From Diphasiastrum complanatum (Eukaryota; Streptophyta; Lycopodiopsida; Lycopodiales; Lycopodiaceae): DNA of 60,000 nucleotides. A program made the position numbers and the translations under genes. The first letter of the stretch is position 1; the number at the start of each line of letters is the position of its first letter. The stretch spans positions 5,658,063-5,718,062 of the forward strand of contig CM055094.1 of the NCBI GenBank assembly GCA_029204225.1, given 5' to 3'. The notes under the pieces were generated by a model, which worked only from the letters and a program-made list of their open reading frames with translations, had not been told where the DNA came from and searched no databases. Shown here one piece after another: positions 1 through 14,460 of this stretch.

Positions 1-430
1 GGTAGAGAAAAGGCAAAAGGACAGGCAAAAGGAAGGGCAGGGATAGGTAGCGAGGGGGCAGCAGAAGCAGGTCACGAGGCAAAAGGGAGAGTAGGGATAG
101 GGACAGGTACAGGTAGCGAGGAGATGGGCGGATATCGATGAAGACAGGTAGCGATGGCAGGATGGAGGAAGAGGGAGATGGGCAGGCAGCGGGACAGGTA
201 GCGAGGGAGACAGGGCAGGAGCAGGTAGTGATGGCAGGAGGGGCCAGGTAGCGATGGCAGATGGGAGGGACAGGTATGGCAGGGTAGCGATGGAGGGCAG
301 CTATGGCAAGGTAGCGATGGGAGGGTAGCTATGGCACGGTAGCGATGGAGGGAGCGATGGGCCAGCAGGAGTAGAGCAGCGAGCAGCAGCAGAAAGGCAT
401 CGATCAGCATCAGCAGCAGGGCGCCATCAC
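1..430. repeat. purine-rich imperfect minisatellite
   Basis: The stretch is made of short variants of GGCAGG, GGTAGCGATGG and GGACAGGTAGC arranged irregularly in tandem. No protein domain is recognisable; the reverse-strand reading is a low-complexity Pro/Leu/Ser string caused by the repeat. It runs into a GA tract at its right edge. Confidence 0.7.
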
Positions 431-481
431 TGCAGGGAGCCATCGCAGGAGGGAGGAGGGAGGGAGGAGAAGGCGCACTGT

Positions 482-484
<3 letters not shown>

Positions 485-526
<42 letters not shown>
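485..526. repeat. (GA)n microsatellite
   Basis: About 21 uninterrupted GA units. Confidence 0.95.
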
Positions 527-530
<4 letters not shown>

Positions 531-1418
531 AAACTTTATTAACGTCTTTTGGGCACCCGTGGATGCAAATAGTACTTTTGATGGGTATGAAATGAGCCTA
601 CTTAGAGAACCTATCAATTGCCATCAAATCATGTCCACGAGAAGTACAGGGTAAACCATGGATAAAGTTCATAGAAAAATCTGTCCACTAGGGGAAGGAA
701 TGGGCCAACTTTGCACATGTCCAACAGGCTTTTCACAAGAATATCTCCATGAGGAGCTGATTCTTAGGCAAATCACAAAGAGAAACAATCTTGTTTAATT
801 TGGAATTACCTCTACAAAGCATAGTACATACTAACATGCATCTAAACATATTTTGAATGATCACCACTAGAAGTGGGGTGATATGCTACGATCACTTGCT
901 GATTATGAAAATGCTTATTAAGGAACACAAGATCCTTAGAAGATTCATATGAGCCAAATGTTGGGTGGTTTGGAATTTGTTTTCCCCATAACAATGACAC
1001 AAAACTCTTCCTTTTTCTTGACTTATCACAAAATAATGCATGGAAAACTTTTCCTTTCTTTTACAAACTCCAGTAGAATCAATCAGGTGTTCTATCATGA
1101 CAGTGGCATATCTGCCCTGAGTTCTCGCATCTCCACTACTACGTTGCTAAGCGTAATCGAAAGAAATCTAAGCTATGCTAGTCTCTGATAAATTAAGGAC
1201 TAACAACTAGGCACATCCGATAGTCAATATGGGCTAGAATTTAACTGATTAGGGCTGCAAGTCAGTGCCCTGCACCTTCAATAACGTTGGCCGTTTTCAG
1301 TTATGGAACTATATTTCGCAGCCTAAAGATTACCATCCAGAACTTCGAACAATTAACAACCAAAACTGAGAACTAAACATGATGATGCATGGATGTGGCT
1401 CAATTAAGTAAGGCCTAC
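527..1418 (-). other. no gene seen; probable intron 1 of the NLE-like gene
   Basis: This lies directly downstream, on the minus strand, of the NLE-like first exon and begins with a GT donor at 1418-1417. I looked on the minus strand for the expected continuation of the NLE domain and did not find it, so the intron probably runs off the left edge of the window. Confidence 0.4.
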
Positions 1419-1571
1419 ATTGTGGAGAAGAGTGTTGATCAAGGTTTGCAGCTCCCGAGGACCGGCATTTTGCGGAAGATCTAGTTGCGAACCCAGCGGC
1501 CGCCCCTCAGGATCGGCTAATACGGAGATGATGTTGTTCACAGGGGAGGAGCTTCCAATCAAGCTCGCCAT
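1419..1571 (-). CDS. NLE1: Notchless/NLE1-like protein, first exon (partial gene)
   Basis: Notchless (yeast Rsa4) is a WD40 protein that works in late nucleolar maturation of the 60S ribosomal subunit with the AAA-ATPase Rea1/midasin. This exon encodes about 51 residues starting MASLIGSSSPVNN, followed by DPEGRPLG and LPQNAGPRELQTLIN, the hallmark start of the NLE (NUC135) domain before the WD40 repeats. The ATG at 1571-1569 was chosen because a longer reading needs a TTG start and the protein begins naturally here. The exon ends in LLHN at 1419, followed by a GT donor, where family members continue with an acidic NEE-type stretch, so the splice phase fits. A TATA-like box lies about 80 bp upstream. 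The WD40 part is outside the window or in distant exons. A retrocopied or truncated 5' fragment cannot be excluded. Confidence 0.72.
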
Positions 1572-1646
1572 GGCGTCCGCTTTCAACCTTCCTTCCTTAA
1601 ACCCTAGCTAGCTAAAGCTTAAAATCACCCCAGCTTCATTTCTTCC

Positions 1647-1654
1647 TATTTATA
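1647..1654 (-). promoter_or_regulatory. TATA box of the NLE-like gene
   Basis: TATAAATA on the minus strand, about 76 bp upstream of the chosen ATG, a normal plant spacing for a short 5' UTR. Confidence 0.5.
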
Positions 1655-1800
1655 TTTGTAATTGTAATGAAATGTATCACCTCGACGAAGCCTATTGGCC
1701 CTTGGCTCTACATGCCAAGGTTTTGTTCCCACCTCAGATAACTTTTGCCTCATTTTCTTAAAATGAAACTAGATTTTGTTGCTCCCGAGCCATTGTACTC

Positions 1801-1970
1801 ATATGCAAACTCAAGTGTGCATATCTCTAATATATAGCCCATTGAATGGCCTCTTGGTGGTTGCATGTGCATGGCCTCGATTAAGACCCATTGTAATATG
1901 CAAACTCAAATGTGCATATCTATAATCTATAGCCCGTTGAATGGGATGTCGTTGCATGTGTCTGGCCTCC
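1801..1970. repeat. tandem duplication, 95-bp period
   Basis: ATATGCAAACTCAA is followed by GTGCATATCT and a TATAGCCC-TTGAATGG block, first from 1801 and again from 1896 with scattered substitutions. No coding potential was recognised. It lies 150-320 bp upstream of the NLE TATA box. Confidence 0.7.
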
Positions 1971-2815
<845 letters not shown>

Positions 2816-3134
2816 GAGAGGTAGAGATTTTAGCAATCCAACAACACATTGACATGCTTGTGTTATGAGTTTTATTTTATCATTTATTTCTAGTTTAGGG
2901 TATTCATATTTACAATACTTTGAGATGTTGTATGCATCAAATGTAAGCCAAGAACTTTTCAATATTTTTGCATGTTATGTATTTGAACACTCGAGCTTGC
3001 ACTGTGATATGTTGTCTCTCTCCACTTGGATGCTTTTTCCATCAACAATTAAGTGAAAGAGCTCTTTGAGACACTGAGCATGGAAATGTACATGTGGCAT
3101 TGGATTTTGTATTTCCTCTCTACATCCTCTAAAA

Positions 3135-4809
3135 TGTTGTAGATTAATTCTTGTTTCAGTTTTGTGGATTAATGCAAGTGTAGCTCAGTTTTAGTAAAGT
3201 GTAGCATATGATTCAGTTCATTTTCAGAGTAGGTAGCTGTAGAATCTATTGAATATTCATTTGGACTGCATGTTGATCTGTAAATGAATGTTCATGGCTT
3301 GCATCTCTGTTTGAATGTGAGTGCTTTCAAGAGTGAATGACCCTGAGTTGTCCTCTGACAGACAAGACACAATGCTACAACGTTGATCTATTCTCTTCTG
3401 CCTGATTTTGGGCTTTGAACAAAAATGAATAACTTAAGCAAGAGCCCACTGCCTCTGTTGACAGGCAGAAGAAGAAGTAAGCAAAAGCATGATAACCAAC
3501 AGATCCTCTGGAGCAGGGGATCTGTCAACAGGGCTCCCCATAACCCAATGTGATAGCATCTTGAAACCATCATGAGGGCTATACCAATAAAAATAGACCT
3601 ATGTTAGCTTACGAAGTGGATAAAAGATAAGGGTTTGGTACTATTCCAACGAAAGAATAGTCGGATTTACATCCCAAGGATGTAGAGAGAGAGAGAGAGA
3701 GAGAGAGAGAACACAACACATAGTGTTGGCTGATTCTGTCGAATCTCCAAGATACTCGGATAGAGCAACTCAAGAGCACCTCTCACCTTAGACCGAGGAG
3801 GTCTCTGAGAAGACGAGACTAATGAAGACTAAGAGCCGAGAAATACTAGCTAGGAAAGACATGCAAGAACTGTGTAAGCCTCATGGTGAATCCTGGAAGA
3901 TGGAAGGACCATGTAGGAACAAGTATTTCTAAGCAAATGTAATAAATGCAAATAGATCCCTCTTAAAGAAAGTAGAGTGAGCCACCTTTTGATGGTGACC
4001 TCTAGTGGAGAGCATTATTCCACTTGTAATTTGTGAAATGTGGAAATTCCACTAGGATGCCACCTAAGGAGCTCTCTTGATAATCTAAGAGACTCCCTCT
4101 TTGTGAAGAGGAGCTTTTTGTGAATTGTATCAACTCCATGCTGAAATGAGAAGAGCCTTCACAAATTTGGTGCATCCATTGAGCTCTTTGATCATTCTTG
4201 TTTTTTGAGTGATGCATTTATGATCTTGCCCTTCCCTCCTTTTGTGTGTGGTTGTGGATTGTAGAGTGGATTAGATTTGCTGCTTTCGTAGAGTGGATTA
4301 GCTTCTTTTCTTGTTTGTGGATTAATGCAGGAACCAGCATTCAGGTAAACTAAATAGGCTGGATCTGTGGTGTGAATCTTGCATATCTCTTTACAATCCA
4401 GTTCTTGATGTTCTTGGGATGTCCAAGAATCAATAGACTGGTTGGTTTCTTGATTCTTGGACTTCTAACATGCTGTAGATTAGTTCTTGTTTCTTGTTTT
4501 GTCAATTTATGCAAGTGTAGCTCAGTTTAGTAATACTTAGGATCTGATTCAATTCCTTTTAAGAGCAGGTAGCTGTAGAATCTGCTGAATGTTCATTTGG
4601 GTTGCACTTTGATCTGTGAATGAGCGTTCTTGGCTTGCATCTCTGTTAGAATGTAAGTGCGTTCAAGAGAGACGACCTTGAGTAGTCCTCTGACAAGGAG
4701 GACAAAAAACAATATACTACAATGAGAATTTATTCCCTTCTGCCTGGTTTGGCATTGGATCAAAAGAACCGTAGTAAACAGATCCTCTGGATCAGGGGAT
4801 CTGTAAACA
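3135..4809. mobile_element. small LTR-flanked element (TRIM-like), non-coding
   Basis: Two direct repeats flank a 940-bp interior: 3135-3530 (396 bp, TGTTG...CAACA) and 4471-4809 (339 bp, TGCTG...AAACA). They share blocks such as GCAAGTGTAGCTCAGTTT, AGGTAGCTGTAGAATCTGCT-like, CTTGCATCTCTGTT and the shared ends AGATCCTCTGG and CAGGGGATCTGT. The TG...CA ends and inverted terminal bases are typical of LTRs. The interior carries no recognised gag-pol and contains a GA tract (3684-3710). I could not find a convincing primer-binding site, polypurine tract or target-site duplication. A plain segmental duplication remains possible. Confidence 0.5.
3684..3710. repeat. (AG)n microsatellite
   Basis: Short perfect AG repeat. 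Confidence 0.9.
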
Positions 4810-4821
4810 TTAGTGTCAACA

Positions 4822-5205
4822 CATAGTTCCTCTTGACAAAGCAAGACTAAACTCTTTGAAGCCTTTATTCATAATCCAACTAGGTACAAAAAAGTTAAGA
4901 AGTTCTCACAATACTAAAAAAGCATCGTAAAGCAAAACTTGTTTCAAGACATCCAGCTGATACCTGTCACCATCCCACCACACAAAACCACGCAAGTCAA
5001 CAGACATGTGTCAAAGTTGAATATTAGTTGTTACACAACTTATCAGTATAAATAGCATTTGTACAATGTAGTCCAGTCTTCCCATTCCGATCTTACACAC
5101 AACTGATGTTACCGTATCAGGGCAAAAGACATACTGATCGGTTTCCAAGGTATAGGTCCATATCAAATCATAATAGAAAAATGATCAGAAGTATGCTAAG
5201 TTTAC
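4822..5205. repeat. dispersed repeat family R1, copy A
   Basis: Matches 10300-10688 over its whole length at roughly 70% by eye. Shared words include TCTTGA-AA-CAAGAC near the start, CCACCATCCCAC, AGACATGTGTCA, ATCAGTTGTTA-like, CCAATCTTCCCA-like and AGGGCATAAG-like near the end. It is non-coding. Copy A begins directly after the right LTR of the 3.1-4.8 kb element, so it may be part of a larger composite element. Confidence 0.65.
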
Positions 5206-5786
5206 GGTGATCATCAAGTGCATAGCAATCAGTACTGCTTGGACATATAGGTAGATATTGGAGCAAATCCATGCCATGACAATCCTTACGAATGTTGAGC
5301 AAGCCCAACATGTTATACACCAATGTCAATTTCCCTAAGCATATCCATGCTTTATAGGTACTCACAAGTATGTATCCTATCCTTAGATTAAGTAGACCTA
5401 AAGGAATGAAATAGACTTACAATTTACTTAGCATTAGGTATGGCAGAAATACCTAGCCAGAAAATCTAAATTACCATTTATGAAATATGGTTATTTAATA
5501 CTATAATGGAAGTAAATCATAATGTAGAATGTTATGCTCAAGTAAGGGAAGGTGTGTTGTGTTATTTAGGGCAATTTTCATTATTTTTGTGTTTAAAATA
5601 GCAAAAATTTGGACTTTTATGTAATACAATGTAAGGCACATAATTCTATCATTTAGGCCTAGCAAGTTGTGCTAATGCATAATTGCGCCCATAATCATTA
5701 CACGTTGGGACTTTTCTAATCTGTCAACATTTTCGTATTGCAATATTTCACCACGTGAGTTTATCTACGAAATCAGTCTCATAGAT
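5206..5786. other. A/T-rich spacer, nothing recognised
   Basis: No conserved domain was read on either strand before the Gypsy RT fragment that follows. Confidence 0.4.
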
Positions 5787-5945
5787 TCTAATGATTTCAA
5801 AAGAGATTGGCCTATTCTTACCACAATTTGGGAAATCAAGTCTTTCTTAGGGTTTGTAGAATTTTTCTGTCGACATATACCCCAATTTGCTCGATTGGCA
5901 TTTCCTCTTACCCAGGACTTGAAAGGCTATAAGAAGCTAAGTCGG
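5787..5945 (+). pseudogene. Ty3/Gypsy reverse-transcriptase fragment
   Basis: A roughly 50-codon open stretch reads KRDWPILTTIWEIKSFLGFV and continues with a block matching the FYRHFIPNFA-IA-PLT motif of Gypsy pol, the end of the RT domain before RNase H. Only this segment survives; the conserved catalytic YxDD region upstream is absent. The flanks carry no further pol sequence that I could read, so this is a small relic. Confidence 0.75.
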
Positions 5946-5989
5946 AGGGCTAAGAGTCCACTAGTGCTATATGTCCATTTAGTGTTGGG

Positions 5990-6190
5990 GTCTAAATGAC
6001 AAGTTACCCTTGGATAAGGGATACTCTTAGGATTAAGGGTAGGTGCCTTTGGATAAGGACAGACAAGTGACTATATCAAAGGTATGGAATCAAGTTACCC
6101 TTGGATAAGGGGTATCCTAAAACTAAGGGTATGTGTCTTTAGATTAAGGTATTGGTGTCCTTGGATAAGGGCAAGTAGGTGTCTATGCTT
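5990..6190. repeat. short degenerate repeats built on CCTTGGATAAGG
   Basis: Variants of ACCCTTGGATAAGGG recur four or five times within 200 bp. The unit is partly palindromic (CCTT...AAGG). No gene was recognised. Confidence 0.55.
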
Positions 6191-6591
6191 TGGTCGGAGG
6201 TATGGAACCTAGTGAGGTGTTAGAAAGTCATTACCATGAGTGTTTTGGCTATTTTTCTAAACCTTGGGCCTCAACCTTGAACCATATCACTTTATTGGTA
6301 TTGGACCAAAGTATACAAGTACAACTTGGGCAATGGGACCTAGTAGGAGGGCGCACTTCCAAGGTGTCCATTGAGTTTCCAACTCCCACAAGAAAGGCAT
6401 TCAAATAGTCATAGGTTATGGAAGAAGTCTCTTGACCTTCCATAAGCCTATGAAGGTTCTTCAACTCCCCTAGGCCTCTCTCTTTCTCATTGGTTGTGCA
6501 TGGAACTCCATAGTATATTGGAGGGTGCCATTTGCCATCTATATGAGGGGAGGAGGGCGCCCATAGGAGGAGAGAGAGATCTCTTTTGTTT

Positions 6592-7028
6592 GTTATGCTT
6601 ATTCTGTAGTGTGGCTACTAGTGTATAGAGTGTTTTCTTGTGTGTAGTATGTTAGGGTTTGGATCTTGAGTATGCTATGGTGTGTGGTGATATGCTTGTG
6701 GTTAGTTATTGGTTAGGAAAGGGGGCGCTAGATTAGCCCAGATGCAGGATTGCATGTGCTTGCTAGATATGGTTGGGTCTTGAGGCCACTTGTTATCTAC
6801 CTTTGTGATTAAGATTAGGGACACAGGTGGAGGAGAGATCCATGGAGGCTATGCTTATGCTCTAGTGTGGCTACTAGTGTATAGAGTGTTTTCTTATGTG
6901 TAGCATGCTTAGGGTTTGGATCTTGCTTATGGTATGGGACATAAGTAAGGTTTGGATCTTGAGTATGCTCTGGTTTGTGGTGGTATGCTTGTGATTAGTT
7001 ATTGGTTAGCAAGGGGGTGCTAGATTAG
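6592..7028. repeat. tandem duplication, unit about 260-290 bp
   Basis: The block starting TATGCTTAT and GTGTGGCTACTAGTGTATAG is present at about 6592 and again at about 6850. Both copies end with GTTAGTTATTGGTTAG followed by a GCTAGATTAGCC sequence. Non-coding. Confidence 0.75.
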
Positions 7029-7067
7029 CCAAGTTTTCAGCAAAGTGCTGCCTAGGTAGGTGAAAGC

Positions 7068-7218
7068 ACGGTCTGTACCTTGTGGGGTGCGGGGCGACAT
7101 ATTCGAACTGTACGGGTTAACCATTGATACAGAGATGCTACTCGAATTCGGGTGTAAAGCACGGGTGGTTAGCTGCCGGTGCGGGATAGCTGCCGATCGT
7201 TTAGCTATAAGGGCTATC
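7068..7218. other. GC-rich unidentified insert in a Copia gag
   Basis: About 150 bp that are clearly richer in G/C and CpG than the A/T-rich flanks. On the minus strand the Copia gag frame (MESILV) continues straight into it without a stop, giving a chimeric ORF of 114 codons (7020-7364). I do not recognise the encoded peptide on either strand. Confidence 0.45.
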
Positions 7219-7690
7219 ATGACAAGGATGGATTCCATTCTTAGCTTCCAAATTGAATAATTTGAAGAGTTCAATCTATCACTAGAATCCAAAAGATAGG
7301 CACTTATGGATGCCATCTTCAATGATAGGGAGATAGATTCAATGAAACAAGATAGATTGTACAAGATATGATCACAACTATCTATCCCACTATCTTTGGG
7401 ACTTGAGATGAACCACTCTCTGATCTCTCAACAAGATCTAAGGTGATCTTGAGCTTGATCAATCTTCAAGATCCAAACTAGATCCAAATCTAGCTCAATT
7501 TACTATATATTTGATCAAAACTAGTCTCCTCCTTGATCTCAACTTCACAAGAAGGGTGAATCCACCTATACTGAACAAAAAGCACTTTAGAGCACACAAA
7601 TGTCTCACAAATAAATCCCTCTAAATTTAGATTGAATCACGTAAAAAAAAAACATAATTTGCATTTCTAGATGAAGAAAATATCAAAACA
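7219..7690 (-). pseudogene. Copia gag N-terminus and leader, fragment
   Basis: From the ATG at 7316 on the minus strand the product starts MASISAYLLDSSDRLNSSNY and continues SIWKLRMESILV, the typical N-terminus of Copia gag (UBN2/DUF4219-type; LNGxNYxxWKxRMExxL). It breaks off at 7219 at the junction with a GC-rich insert. The A/T-rich sequence 7317-7690, with many GATCAA/GATCC words, resembles the untranslated leader of the Copia copy at 42.7-43.3 kb. Confidence 0.7.
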
Positions 7691-7699
7691 CTTGATCTG

Positions 7700-10288
<2,589 letters not shown>

Positions 10289-10299
10289 AACAAGATTTC

Positions 10300-10688
10300 A
10301 CATAGTCCCTCTTGATAAGTCAAGACCAAACCCTTTGAACCCTTCAATTTATAGCATAACAGGTAAAAATACAGTTGTATAAAGTATAACAGTACAGAGT
10401 ACCAAAAAGCAAAGCAAGTTCTAAGACACCCAACTGTTACCTGCCACCATCCCACACACCAAACAAGTTAGTCGCGTGAGGAAGACATGTGTCATAGCTG
10501 AGCATCAGTTGTTATCCATGTCCGAAACAAAATTCACTACTTTATCAGCTAAATTGCATTTATAAAAAGTACATCCAATCTTCCCAATCATTTACTTCAT
10601 TACTAAGCAATGCTCTTTAACGAAGTCGTAGCAGGGCATAAGCCATACCGATCAGTACAAGAGCAAAAGAAATGTATTAGGTTCACAT
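10300..10688. repeat. dispersed repeat family R1, copy B
   Basis: Aligns over its whole length with 4822-5205 in the same orientation. It contains CTGCCACCATCCCACACACC, GAAGACATGTGTCA and a central TTTATCAGCTAAATTGCA block. Length and lack of coding potential would fit an LTR or SINE-like unit, but no terminal signature is clear. Confidence 0.65.
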
Positions 10689-10699
10689 TTACATTTTAC

Positions 10700-11860
10700 A
10701 TGTAAGCAACTATCATTTTTTCTGAATTTTTCGAGTTTTTTCCCAATGACTTTTTTGAGGTCTGATTTTTTTTTTAAAAATTTCGAGTCCATCTGAAATT
10801 TTTAAATTTTTTTTTCGACTTTTTCTGAATTTATTCGAGTATTTTTCGAGTTTTCCCCATGAGTCCTTCGAGGATTTTCGTGGATTTTCGAGCTTTTGTT
10901 CAAGTTCTTTCAACTTTTTTTTTTCACGTTTTTCTTGTTTCTCGTTTTTTTTCCTTGTTTCGAGTTGTTCCCAATCAGTTTTTTGTAAATTTTTAAGTTT
11001 TGCTATAAAAAAAAAATTCGACAAATTTCGTCCATTTTCGAGTTTTATTTTGAATTTTTGCAAAATTTTGGGTTCAAGTCCATAATTTTTGTTTATTTTC
11101 GAGTTTTATTCTGAATTTTTTTGAGTTTCAATTTTCAAGAATTTTTGGATTCAAGTTTTTCAGGTTTTTATATTGTGTTTTAGGGTTTCGGATTTTTCAT
11201 GTTTTTCATTATTTTTAGAATTTGATCTTATAGGAATTTCGTTTTCGTTTTCGAGATCTTCGCATTTTAGAGATGTGTTTCTTCGAGATTTTTCGCGTTT
11301 TTCTCGCGTTTATTCTCGGTTTTCTCGCGTTTCTTTTGGGCATTTTTCGCGTCTTTTTGGGCATCTTCGCCTTTGTTTTTTGGGGTTTTTGGAGGTATTT
11401 TCACGTTTTTTTTTGGGTTTTGTTAGGTTTAGGGTTCTTTTGGGAATTTTTCGAATTTTTTCGACAAATTTTTGCGTTCTTCGGGAATTTTCGTTTGTAG
11501 GACGAGTTTTTAAAGTTTTTTGTCGGGTTTTTTTCGTCTTCTTTCGCGAATTTTTCGTTTTTGGTTTGGGTTTTTTCGTATTTCTTTTCGTGTTCTTTCG
11601 GAAATTGTTTGCGTTTTGTTTGGGTTTTTTTCGAGTTCTTTTTGTGTTTTTCGGGATTTTCGTGTTTTTTTCACGTTTTTTCGAAAAATTTTCGTGTTGT
11701 GTTTGGAAATTTTCGAGGTTTTTTTTCTGTCTTTTTTGGGTTTTTTTCCGCGATTTTTTGAGTTCTTTTGGAATATTTTCGCGATCCTTTTCGAGGCTTT
11801 TCGGGTTCTTTTTGGAAATTTTTCTTGTTTTTTTGAGAAATTTTCGTGTTTTTTTTGTTT
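10700..11860. repeat. T-rich, TTTTTCG-motif low-complexity tract
   Basis: About 1.15 kb in which the plus strand is dominated by runs of T separated by CG, CGAG, CGCG or GGG (words such as TTTTTCGAGTTTTT and TCTCGCGTTT). Adenine is strongly depleted on the plus strand. It is not a clean tandem array: unit lengths vary from about 15 to 40 bp. Long open frames on both strands (for example 11173-12120 plus, Phe/Arg/Ser/Val only; 10713-11063 minus, Lys-rich) follow from this composition and are not judged real genes. Confidence 0.8.
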
Positions 11861-11879
11861 ATGTATCAATCTCCAGATC

Positions 11880-13916
11880 ACCTTATAGAGAGTTTAGGAT
11901 ATGTGCATATCCAAGTCTCTTAGAGATCCATGTCAATTCACAGTTGATTCTTGCATATAGTAGAGATATTGGTCTTCGAGTCAACTACAAAGAATTTGTG
12001 AAAAAATTGATCCACATGTTCACACTAAGTCCTCCACCAATTGATCTACCTGAGTGCCATGACCAAGTCCTCTCACAGAGTGCTACAATCACCTTGACTT
12101 CTGCCGAATCTTTTGATTGAGCTTTAACAACATCTTTCAACCAAGGGATTCTAGCCGAAGCAATCAACCCAAGATTCAACCGACGACATCAACCGACAGA
12201 CCAGCCAAATGAGTCCTTCATTCAATGCAACTCCAGCTTGGATACTATCGATGATCCAAAGCTACCAGCTGCATGTGTCTATATCACCAAATCTACAACA
12301 GTGAGGCAATCTTCATAAAGACGAATGCAAATTGTAGACTAGATCAGCAGGACCAGACGAACATCACCTGCCACTTCCTTACAACAGCTACAACTGATGG
12401 ATACTCAGCAGCCACAATCTCCACAAGTGCAATTACCTGCTGCTACCAAATCCAGGTCACCATCACCAACCGGGACATTCCAACTACTGACATCATCCCC
12501 TCACATCCAACAAACAGTTGATTTCGTGGTAGCATTCCAACAGCCGCCATAGGCAACAGATTCATGGGAGGGAGAAAGGGAGCTGCCTGCAACCACACAA
12601 GCAGAAGATACACTTACAATTGATCCCACTCAAGAAGACAAAGATTAAGAAGATAGACGGATAATCCAACGCGATTCAACTAGGAGAAGCACCCTAGTCA
12701 TAAACGTCAGGTTTCGAACACCGAAAAGATGAAGATCCATAAGGAGGGAGAAGTACAAGAATTGGAAAATTAGTCTTCTCCTTCAACCACTCCTACCCAC
12801 ATCATCCGCATTCCATCATCCAATTCTCTTGCCACAACATCTATATCTACTTCCATGTTTGTTATATCATCCACATCATCTACCAATATTACTACCACCA
12901 CAACTTCCATCATTAGAATACTACCACCACCACCACCTTACCGCACATCTTTCTGTTATTCCACCATCTCACCATTCATCTCTTTTCAAACCCTGGTAGT
13001 CTTACCGAGGCAGCTAAAAGATCATTATATTGTCTTGCGGAGACCAACTACCACTGAAGAAAGTAGGTGAAGTTGTGGGAAAAGATAATACAAAATAAAA
13101 AAAAAAGAATCAAAGCGATCCAGCTGAGAAGGCCAATACAAAAGAAAAGATCGAGAAGCAGACAAAGATCTTGGCCGAGTCTCAACAAATAACAGATCAA
13201 AGAAAAAGATGAAGACGACAATGGACCTGCAGGATAAAGTGAGCTCCATACCAAGTAATTAGTGATCAAAGCTCGACAGTACAAAGATTTGAAGCTGCAA
13301 CTGTGATATTGTCAATTCCTTCACCTTCCACCAAACCCCTCATCATGGTTTCCTACCTTCATCAACTGAAGGTTCTCCACTTCTCGGCTAGACAAGAGTG
13401 TCGATGAGGCCAGGACTTCGACTGGAAGAAGAACTGAGGAAACACCCTGAAGCAGAAGGAGAATACAAAGAGTGCCAAGACAATTCATAATTATTTGGCA
13501 AGGCCTACAAGGGAATTGTTTGAGAAATCCAAAGAAAAGGTTCAAAGGCATTTTTTAGAGGACAATATGTTCAAATGATTGAGAGCAGCTATACGAACAA
13601 GCTTATACCAGTGGTTAGGCCTTATCTGGGACCCGTTCCATTGGGTATAAGAACGAGATTCATCACATTCAAAGCCATCGGAAAGGAGATAAGCTACGAG
13701 AAGTCTCTTGACAAAAATAAAACTAAAAAGAACAAGCATGAGACTCTCAATTATGCAGGGCTATCCTGATAATCTGCTGCGACTTTGAAGTGTTGCCGAG
13801 AAGCATGACGTTATCAACCAATAAGTTCTTGGTTTTACGCAGACAAATGCTGATCCATGCCTTTCCAAGAATCAAGTGTCAAAGCTGAGGCATTGCAGTG
13901 GGACCTACAACACTAT
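11880..13916. other. unassigned; possibly the decayed 3' end of an LTR element
   Basis: No domain was recognised in roughly 2 kb. Tracts rich in CCACC and CAACA words give Thr/Pro/Ser-rich short ORFs. The segment ends in AGGGGGAGGATAA, a good polypurine tract, immediately before an LTR-like sequence, so at least the last part may be the 3' end of a Gypsy-like element. Confidence 0.35.
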
Positions 13917-13929
13917 AGGGGGAGGATAA

Positions 13930-14449
13930 TGTTAGTTGATGCCATGCCCCTGACGTGTTGATGCAATGTCTCATCACCCAAAAAGGGTTTCCAGCAGAGA
14001 TGAAGTTGAGAGCCGAGTTTGAGAACACGAGAATTATTAGTGCTAGGCTAAATAAATATTCTATGAGCCCCATGGTATTTCCCGAAAGATGGATATCCAT
14101 GTGGGAGCTAGTAATTTAGACTCTCTCAAGTTGAGTTATGCTTTTAATAAAGAGGCCTCCTATTATCTAGTAAGAGGTGGAACTCAACCTATTATAAATT
14201 GGGGTTCACTTAGTTGCAAGAGGTGGACTCCAAAATAAGATACAATTGAGTTCTACAGCTCGTGGGTATAGATACAGGCCTCCACCATGACTTTCATAGC
14301 ATGTGTTTTGTATTGAAATGTCGTTGCTTTGTTAATTGAAGATTCTACTACTTGCATTTCTTTCCATGCTCCATCTTCATGCATATAGTTTGGATACTGA
14401 TGTATGAATGTGTTTCTTGTTGATTTCTCTTTTAAGAATTGCTTTGGGA
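13930..14449 (+). mobile_element. LTR-like sequence with polypurine tract and primer-binding site
   Basis: The sequence begins TGTTAGTTGATGCC directly after the polypurine tract GGGGGAGGATAA (13917-13929). It contains a TATA-like CTATTATAAATTG near 14190, and is followed at 14451 by TGGTATCAGA, the usual plant initiator-tRNA-Met primer-binding site. A PPT on the left and a PBS on the right of one LTR is the pattern expected from tandem elements sharing an LTR. The right terminus lacks the expected CA, so the boundary is approximate. Confidence 0.55.
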
Positions 14450-14450
14450 T

Positions 14451-14460
14451 TGGTATCAGA
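14451..14460 (+). other. primer-binding site (tRNA-iMet type)
   Basis: TGGTATCAGA matches the start of the conserved Copia/Gypsy PBS complementary to the 3' end of initiator tRNA-Met. It lies just 3' of the LTR-like sequence. Confidence 0.5.

Noticed and set aside
72-617. 181-codon minus-strand ORF
   Set aside because: The Ser-Leu and Pro/Leu strings come from the GA tract and purine-rich minisatellite.
7060-7260. possible tRNA or organellar gene in the GC-rich segment
   Set aside because: No cloverleaf with consistent arms could be drawn, and no organellar protein is recognised.
11173-12120. 315-codon plus-strand ORF
   Set aside because: The composition is almost only Phe, Arg, Ser, Val and Leu, dictated by the T-rich TTTTTCG tract. 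Overlapping open frames exist on both strands, and no domain is present.
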